Source: Frigidibacter oleivorans
GTDB taxonomy: Bacteria; Pseudomonadota; Alphaproteobacteria; Rhodobacterales; Rhodobacteraceae
Reading direction: 5' to 3'
Assembly (NCBI RefSeq): GCF_003993775.1
Contig: NZ_RJRZ01000002.1
Span: forward strand, 394,683 to 458,682
Length of the DNA: 64,000 nucleotides
The translations under genes were made by a program, and so were the position numbers. The number at the start of each line of letters is the position of its first letter. Position 1 is the first letter of the stretch. The notes below the pieces were generated by a model. It searched no databases and was not told the origin of the DNA. It saw nothing but the letters and a program-made list of their open reading frames with translations. Below are positions 58,809 to 64,000 of this stretch, piece by piece.

Positions 58809-58827
58809 CCCGGGTGCGGGGGTGGGC

Positions 58828-59280
58828 TCAGGCCTCGATGACCTGCTGGGCCAGGTCGGGCGTGCCCAGCATATCCTCCAGCGTCAGCGACTCGAAGATC
58901 ACCAGATAGGACCAGAACACCTCGGCAAAGACCCGGCGAATGCGGCAGGTCGCCTCGTCGGTGCAGTCGTCGCAGCGCTGATAGGCCCGGCGGGAGAGGC
59001 AGGGCAGGGGGGCGATCGGGCCGTCGATGGTTCGCAGCAGTTCGGAAATCGAGATCTCCGCCGGCTTCTTGATCATGCTGTAGCCGCCCGACCGCCCCCG
59101 GATCGAGGCGATGATGCCGGCATTGCGCACGTCCAGAAGGATGTGTTCCAGAAACCGCTTCGGTGTGCCCGACCGCTTGGCGATCACCTCGATGGTCAGC
59201 GGCTCGGGCCGGTCGCGCGCCGCCTCGTCGGCGAGGACCAAAAGCGCCTTGAGCGCGTACTTCATCTTCTGGGTGATCAT
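58828..59280 (-). CDS. Rrf2-family transcriptional regulator with four-Cys loop
   Basis: A 150-aa winged-helix regulator of the Rrf2/IscR family. The DNA-binding part is MITQKMKYALKALLVLADEA and LTIEVIAKRSGTPKRFLEHILLDVRNAGIIASIRGRSGGYSM. The sensing region has four cysteines (C94, C103, C106, C112; PCLSRRAYQRC, DDC, ATC) in the place where IscR binds an iron-sulfur cluster with three. It could sense iron-sulfur status or persulfide. It lies 99 bp upstream of the SQR gene, same direction; SQR also has its own promoter sites between. Confidence 0.92.
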   Translation of the reverse strand: MITQKMKYALKALLVLADEAARDRPEPLTIEVIAKRSGTPKRFLEHILLDVRNAGIIASIRGRSGGYSMIKKPAEISISELLRTIDGPIAPLPCLSRRAYQRCDDCTDEATCRIRRVFAEVFWSYLVIFESLTLEDMLGTPDLAQQVIEA

Positions 59281-59492
59281 GGCCGAAGGCTAACCATTCC
59301 CGGCCGGAGAATCAAAGATGCGAATGACGCTCGCCCGGTCCTGCCCCGGGGACCCCTCCGCGCGCGGCCGGCCGATGTCGCGTCGCTGTCACCTTCCGGG
59401 GTGCCCCGCGACGGAACCGCGCGCCGGCTGCGTATTTCCAGTTAACGGAGCGATGACCATGTAAGCTGGCGCCCGTCAGCGGAGGCCGCCAC

Positions 59493-60680
59493 ATGAAACG
59501 ACGCCACCTTCTTGCCCTGACCGCCGTCGCCGCGCTCGCCGCCGCCGGCTGGTTCGGCTGGCAGCGCCTGTCGGGGTCCGCGACCCCCGCCGCGCCGGCC
59601 ACCGCCGCCGTCACCCGGGGCACCGTCGAACGCAGCGTCCTGGCGACCGGCGTGATCGAGGCGGCGCAGCTCGTTTCGGTGGGCGCGCGGGTGTCGGGCC
59701 AGATCGAGACGCTGGCGGTCGACCTTGGCGACCGGGTGCAGGAGGGCGAGCTGATCGCCCAGATCGACGATGACGATCAGGTGAATGCCGTGCGGCAGGC
59801 CGAGGCCGAGATGCTGCAGCTGCGCGCCCAGATCAACGCGCAGAAGGCCTCGATCCGGCAGGCCGAACTGGCGGTGGAACGGGCGCGGACGCTGAACGAG
59901 CGCGCGTTGTCCTCGACGGCGGATCTGGAAACCGCCGAGGCGGCGGTCGCGGTGGCCAATGCCGACCTCGCCGCGATCGAGGCGCAGGTGTCGCAGGCCG
60001 AGGTGACGCAGGCCTCGGCCCAGACCGAACTGGACCGCACGCGGATCGTCGCGCCGATGACGGGGACGGTGGTGGCGGTGGTGACCAAGGAAGGCACGAC
60101 CGTCAACGCCAACACCTCGTCGCCGACGCTGGTGAAGCTCGCGAACCTCGACACGATGGTGGTGAAGGCCGAGATTTCCGAGGCCGACGTGGTGTCGGTG
60201 ACGCCGGGGCTGCCCTCGACCTTCACGCTCTCGGGCGCGCCGGACCTGCAGTTCGACGCGACGCTGCGGGCGCTGGAGCCCGCGCCCTCGGCCATCGTCG
60301 ACAGCGACACGATCTCCACCGACACGGCGATCTATTACAACGCGCTTCTCGACGTGCCGAACCCGGACGGGATCCTGCGGATCGGGATGACGGCGCAGGT
60401 GACCATCGTGCTGGACCGGGCGGAGGACGTGCTGACCGTGCCGGTGGCGGCACTGGGGGCGCGGCAGCGGGGCGGACAGCGTGCCGTGACCGTCTATGAC
60501 CCGGCGACCGGCGCGCGGGCGGAACGGCTGGTGCGCGTGGGGCTGACGACGACGACGATGGCGGAAATCACCGAGGGGCTGGAGGAAGGCGAGCAGGTCG
60601 TGCTGAACGCCGGCGGCGCGGGCGCCGGTGGCGCCGGCGGGTCGCGGATGCGGCCGCCCGGCATGATGCGCGGCTTCTGA
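59493..60680 (+). CDS. Efflux pump periplasmic adaptor (MacA-like, HlyD family)
   Basis: A 395-aa membrane fusion protein with an N-terminal signal anchor (HLLALTAVAALAAAGWFGW). The lipoyl halves are VSVGARVSGQIETLAVDLGDRVQEGELIAQIDD and RIVAPMTGTVVAVVTKEGTTV. Between them is a long coiled-coil hairpin (about 95-185). A beta-barrel domain and MacA-like C-terminal region follow (LTVPVAALGARQRGGQRAVTVYD; EITEGLEEGEQVVLN). It precedes the MacB gene by 10 bp; together with an outer-membrane TolC-type channel encoded elsewhere they form a tripartite exporter. Confidence 0.92.
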   Translation: MKRRHLLALTAVAALAAAGWFGWQRLSGSATPAAPATAAVTRGTVERSVLATGVIEAAQLVSVGARVSGQIETLAVDLGDRVQEGELIAQIDDDDQVNAVRQAEAEMLQLRAQINAQKASIRQAELAVERARTLNERALSSTADLETAEAAVAVANADLAAIEAQVSQAEVTQASAQTELDRTRIVAPMTGTVVAVVTKEGTTVNANTSSPTLVKLANLDTMVVKAEISEADVVSVTPGLPSTFTLSGAPDLQFDATLRALEPAPSAIVDSDTISTDTAIYYNALLDVPNPDGILRIGMTAQVTIVLDRAEDVLTVPVAALGARQRGGQRAVTVYDPATGARAERLVRVGLTTTTMAEITEGLEEGEQVVLNAGGAGAGGAGGSRMRPPGMMRGF

Positions 60681-60690
60681 GGGCGCGCGG

Positions 60691-62694
60691 ATGGATGGAA
60701 CCGCCACCCGCGCCGACGCGGCCCCGGCTGCGGCGGCGGGCGCAACCGGCGCCCCGCTGATCGAGCTGCGCGACATCCGCCGCAGCTTTGCCGCGGGCGA
60801 CCAGACGATCGCCGTGCTCGACGACATCGACCTGAAGATCTGGCCGGGCGAGATGGTGGCGATCATCGGCGCATCGGGGTCGGGGAAGTCCACGCTGATG
60901 AACATCCTCGGCTGCCTCGACCGGCCGAGTTCCGGCCGCTACCTCTATGACGGGCGCGACGTGGCCGGCATGGACGAGATCGACCGCGCGCGGCTGCGGC
61001 GGGCGCATTTCGGCTTCATCTTCCAGCGCTACCAGCTGCTGCCCGACCTCGACGCGCTGTCGAATGTCGAGGTGCCGGCGATCTATGCCAACGCGCCCCG
61101 CACGGCCCGGCGCCGGCGCGCGGGCGATTTGCTGGGGCGGCTGGGGCTGGCCGACCGGACGGACCACCGCCCCGGCGCGCTGTCGGGCGGCCAGCAGCAG
61201 CGCGTGTCGGTGGCCCGCGCGCTGATGAACGGTGGCGAGGTGATCCTGGCCGACGAACCCACCGGCGCGCTCGACACGAGGTCGGGGGCGGAACTGCTGG
61301 ACCTGCTCGAGGATCTCAACCGGCGGGGGCATACGGTCATCGTCATCACCCATGACCCGAAGGTGGCCGAACGCGCGCATCGGGTGGTGGAAATCCGCGA
61401 CGGGCATATCGTGGCGGACAGCCGGCCCGAACCGCCCGCCGCCGCCTCCGCCGCCCTGCCGGACCCCGCCGCGCCCGAAGGCCGGGGGCCGCTGGCGCAA
61501 TGGGGGCGGATGGCAGAGGCCTTCCTGATGGCGGTGCGGGCGCTGAACGCCCACCGGCTGCGCAGCTTCCTGACGATGCTGGGGATCATCATCGGCATCG
61601 CCTCGGTCGTGTCGGTCGTGGCTTTGGGACAGGGCAGCCAGGAACGGGTGCTGTCGAACATTGCCTCGCTCGGCACCAACACCATCTCTGTCCGGCCCGG
61701 CACCGGCTTCGGCGACCGCAGGGCGGGGGCCATCGACACGCTGGTGGCGGCGGATGCGACGGCGCTGGCCGCGCAGGGCTTTGCCGCCTCGGTCAGCCCC
61801 GAGATCAGCACCACCGCGAATGTTACCCGCGGGCGGGTCACCACCTCGACCCAGATCCGGGGCGTGTCGGGCGACTATTTCGACGTGGGCGGGTTCACCG
61901 TGTCGGACGGGGTCACCTTCGGGCCCGAGTCGGTGGCCTTGCGCGAACAGGTGGCGGTGCTGGACAGCGACGCGGCCGAGACCTTCTTTCCCGACGGCGA
62001 AGAGGCGGTGGGCGGGGTCATCAATGTCGGCAGCGTGCCGTTGCGGGTGATCGGTGTCGTGACGGAAACCAGCGCGGGCTTCGGCCCCGATCAGGTGCGG
62101 GTCTTTACCCCCTATTCGACCGCCGGGCTGCGCATCACCGGGTCGGACCGGCTGAACTCAATCACCGTCCGGGTCCGGGACGATTTCGACATGGGCGAGG
62201 CCGAGGCCGAGATCGACAGGCTGATGCTGCAGCGGCACGGGACGAAGGACTACTTCCTGTCGAACAGCGACACGATCCGCGAGACGATCACCTCGACCAC
62301 GCAGACGCTGACCTTCCTGATCTCGGCCATCGCGGTGATCTCGCTGCTGGTCGGCGGCATCGGGGTGATGAACATCATGCTGGTTTCGGTCACCGAACGG
62401 ACGAAGGAGATCGGCGTGCGCGTCGCGGTGGGGGCGCGGCGGTCGGACATCGTCGCGCAGTTCCTGATCGAGGCGGTGCTGGTCTGCCTGCTGGGCGGCA
62501 TCCTCGGCGTCGGGCTGGCCCTGGCCGGGGGCTGGGCGCTGAACGAGGCGCAGGACACGGTGACGCTCAGCTTCTCGACGATGGTGATGTTCTATGCCTT
62601 CGCGGCCTCGACGATGATCGGCATCACCTTCGGCTATCTGCCGGCGCGGTCGGCGGCGCGGCTGGACCCGGTGGTGGCGCTGACCCGGGAATAG
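60691..62694 (+). CDS. MacB-type ABC exporter (ATPase-permease fusion)
   Basis: A 667-aa ATPase-permease. The N-terminal ATPase has Walker A IIGASGSGKSTLMNILGCLD, the Q-loop FGFIFQRYQLLPDL, the signature LSGGQQQRVSVARAL and Walker B ILADEPTGALD. After a Pro/Ala-rich linker (about 250-275) comes the MacB permease: first helix LRSFLTMLGIIIGIASVVSVVAL, a large periplasmic domain (about 315-545) and three C-terminal helices, the second with the FtsX motif VAVGARRSDIVAQFLIEA. Probable substrates are macrolide-like compounds, lipids, peptides or siderophores; this is not decided by sequence. Confidence 0.94.
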   Translation: MDGTATRADAAPAAAAGATGAPLIELRDIRRSFAAGDQTIAVLDDIDLKIWPGEMVAIIGASGSGKSTLMNILGCLDRPSSGRYLYDGRDVAGMDEIDRARLRRAHFGFIFQRYQLLPDLDALSNVEVPAIYANAPRTARRRRAGDLLGRLGLADRTDHRPGALSGGQQQRVSVARALMNGGEVILADEPTGALDTRSGAELLDLLEDLNRRGHTVIVITHDPKVAERAHRVVEIRDGHIVADSRPEPPAAASAALPDPAAPEGRGPLAQWGRMAEAFLMAVRALNAHRLRSFLTMLGIIIGIASVVSVVALGQGSQERVLSNIASLGTNTISVRPGTGFGDRRAGAIDTLVAADATALAAQGFAASVSPEISTTANVTRGRVTTSTQIRGVSGDYFDVGGFTVSDGVTFGPESVALREQVAVLDSDAAETFFPDGEEAVGGVINVGSVPLRVIGVVTETSAGFGPDQVRVFTPYSTAGLRITGSDRLNSITVRVRDDFDMGEAEAEIDRLMLQRHGTKDYFLSNSDTIRETITSTTQTLTFLISAIAVISLLVGGIGVMNIMLVSVTERTKEIGVRVAVGARRSDIVAQFLIEAVLVCLLGGILGVGLALAGGWALNEAQDTVTLSFSTMVMFYAFAASTMIGITFGYLPARSAARLDPVVALTRE

Positions 62695-62714
62695 GCCGAT
62701 GTCGAATGGGCGAC

Positions 62715-62742
62715 GGGCAGCGGCGGTTTACGCCGCCCGCCC
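62715..62742 (+). terminator. Hairpin between macB-type gene and dnaX
   Basis: GCGGCG, 5-nt loop GTTTA, CGCCGC (62720-62736), extended by GGGC/GCCC flanks across a small bulge. It is 20 bp after the ABC exporter stop. The T tract is poor, so it may be a weak terminator or simply a stable structure ahead of dnaX. Confidence 0.4.
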
Positions 62743-62779
62743 GAGTGCCTAGATTGGCCCGGTCACGACCGAGGTTTCC

Positions 62780-64000
62780 ATGTCCGATGCCGCCCCCGGC
62801 TATCAGGTCCTTGCCCGCAAGTACCGCCCCGCCACCTTCGCCGACCTGATCGGGCAGGAGGCGATGGTGCGCACGCTGAAGAACGCCTTCGCCGCGGACC
62901 GGATCGCCCATGCCTTCGTGATGACCGGGGTGCGGGGCGTCGGCAAGACCACCACCGCCCGGATCATCGCCAAGGGGCTGAACTGCACCGCGCAGGACAA
63001 GCCCACGACCGAGCCCTGCCTGACCTGCGACGCCTGCCGCGCCATCGCCGAGGGCCGGCATGTCGACGTGATGGAGATGGACGCCGCCAGCCGCACCGGC
63101 GTGAACGACATCCGCGAGATCATCGACAGCGTCCACTACCGGGCCGCCAGCGCGCGCTACAAGGTCTATATCATTGACGAGGTCCACATGCTGTCGAACA
63201 GCGCGTTCAACGCGCTGCTGAAGACGCTGGAGGAACCCCCCGCCCATGTGAAGTTCATCTTCGCCACCACCGAAATCCGCAAGGTGCCGGTCACGGTGCT
63301 GTCGCGCTGCCAGCGGTTCGACCTGAAGCGGATCGAGCCCGAGGTGATGATCGCGCATCTGGAGCGGATCGCGGGGCTGGAGGGCGCGCGGCTGGCGCCC
63401 GACGCGCTGGCGCTGATCTCGCGGGCGGCGGAAGGATCGGTGCGCGACGCGATGAGCCTGATGGATCAGGCCATCGCCCATGGCGCGGGCGAGACGACGT
63501 CCGAACAGGTGCGGGCGATGCTGGGGCTGGCCGACCGGGGCCGGGTGCTGGACCTGTTCGACCTGATCATGCGCGGCGATGCGGCCGGGGCGCTGACGGA
63601 ACTGGCCGGGCAATATGCCGACGGCGCCGATCCGATGGCGGTGCTGCGCGATCTGGCCGAGGTCACGCACTGGATTTCGGTGGTGAAGATCACGCCCGAG
63701 GCGGCCGAAGACCCCACGATCCCGCCCGACGAACGGATGCGCGGGCTGGCGCTGGCGCAGGGTCTGGGGATGGGTGCGCTGAGCCGGACCTGGCAGATGC
63801 TGCTGAAGGCGCTGGAAGAGGTGGCGCAGGCCCCGAACGCGATGATGGCGGCGGAAATGGCGGTGATCCGCCTGACCCACGTGGCCGAACTGCCGGACCC
63901 GGAGAAGCTGCTGCGCCGTCTGGCCGAGGCGCCGGCGGGCAGCGCGGCGGCCCCGCGCGGCGGGGCGCCCGCCGGGGGTGCCGCGGTCCATGCCGCGCCG
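62780..64000 (+). CDS. dnaX: DNA polymerase III subunits gamma/tau (partial, runs off window end)
   Basis: Clamp-loader ATPase of the replicative polymerase. The first 407 codons are visible. The start MSDAAPGYQVLARKYRPATFADLIGQ at 62780 is canonical. Walker A is VRGVGKTTTARIIAK, the zinc module NCTAQDKPTTEPCLTCDACRA, Walker B IIDEVHMLS, sensor 1 FIFATTEIRKVP and the SRC motif LSRCQRFDL, followed by the lid domain (SVRDAMSLMDQAIAH) and collar. The end of the window falls in the Ala/Pro/Gly-rich linker before the tau-specific part. Confidence 0.96.
   Translation, partial: MSDAAPGYQVLARKYRPATFADLIGQEAMVRTLKNAFAADRIAHAFVMTGVRGVGKTTTARIIAKGLNCTAQDKPTTEPCLTCDACRAIAEGRHVDVMEMDAASRTGVNDIREIIDSVHYRAASARYKVYIIDEVHMLSNSAFNALLKTLEEPPAHVKFIFATTEIRKVPVTVLSRCQRFDLKRIEPEVMIAHLERIAGLEGARLAPDALALISRAAEGSVRDAMSLMDQAIAHGAGETTSEQVRAMLGLADRGRVLDLFDLIMRGDAAGALTELAGQYADGADPMAVLRDLAEVTHWISVVKITPEAAEDPTIPPDERMRGLALAQGLGMGALSRTWQMLLKALEEVAQAPNAMMAAEMAVIRLTHVAELPDPEKLLRRLAEAPAGSAAAPRGGAPAGGAAVHAAP

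Overview
The window is about 70% G+C, densely packed chromosomal DNA. It fits an alphaproteobacterium of the order Rhodobacterales (Rhodobacter/Cereibacter/Paracoccus-like). Pointers are the pgsA-uvrC-SDR order, a BcsN-type cellulose operon, an exosortase D with its VPLPA-CTERM substrate, a GhsA-like gene transfer agent spike protein, and FnrL- and SqrR-type promoter sites. The genus cannot be fixed from sequence reading alone. No tRNA, rRNA, CRISPR array, insertion sequence or prophage was seen.

Layout. 0-7 kb is housekeeping: pgsA (cut by the left edge), a nucleoside deaminase, uvrC, an S49 peptidase/39-aa membrane protein/SDR operon, then a LysR regulator with fdhD. 6.8-7.9 kb is a membrane sensor histidine kinase. 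7.98-26.6 kb is an exopolysaccharide and protein-sorting locus. Its left-going arm carries a sugar-1-phosphate transferase, a TPR lipoprotein, an OPX export protein, an outer-membrane barrel, exosortase XrtD and a rhomboid protease. Its right-going arm carries an ExeA-like ATPase, a chain-length regulator, a BY-kinase, the GhsA-like protein, an acyltransferase, the dTDP-L-rhamnose genes rfbCBDA and the VPLPA-CTERM substrate. A 636-bp divergent control region separates the arms.

26.6-32.3 kb holds trhO, NAD salvage (pncA, pncB), a PiT phosphate transporter, a NUDIX hydrolase and arfB. A structured RNA that looks like 6S RNA, with its own terminator, lies at about 32.3-32.5 kb beside a queuosine-precursor transporter. 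33.3-39.7 kb carries a phytase-like esterase, mepA, an MFS carrier, a thioesterase, a YggT protein and recQ. 39.7-42.6 kb is a His-rich ABC/DUF3299/PCuAC-like operon, probably for metal handling, and phoA follows.

44.5-53.4 kb is the cellulose operon bcsN-bcsA-bcsB-bcsZ plus a TPR protein in the BcsC position, ending in an EAL-domain gene. Two GGDEF genes face it at 54.4-56.9 kb, so cyclic-di-GMP synthesis, breakdown and sensing (PilZ of BcsA) are grouped together. Two low-GC orphan genes sit between the EAL and GGDEF genes. 57.0-59.3 kb is an Rrf2 regulator/sulfide:quinone oxidoreductase/DUF5368 group with a readable promoter. 59.5-62.7 kb is a MacAB-type efflux pair, and the window ends inside dnaX.

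The unifying theme is the cell surface: secreted rhamnose-containing polysaccharide, exosortase-processed surface protein and cellulose, under cyclic-di-GMP and probably oxygen/redox control. The observations most worth following are the GhsA-like gene inside the polysaccharide locus, the XrtD-rhomboid pairing, the SQR promoter architecture, the His-rich ABC operon and the putative 6S RNA.
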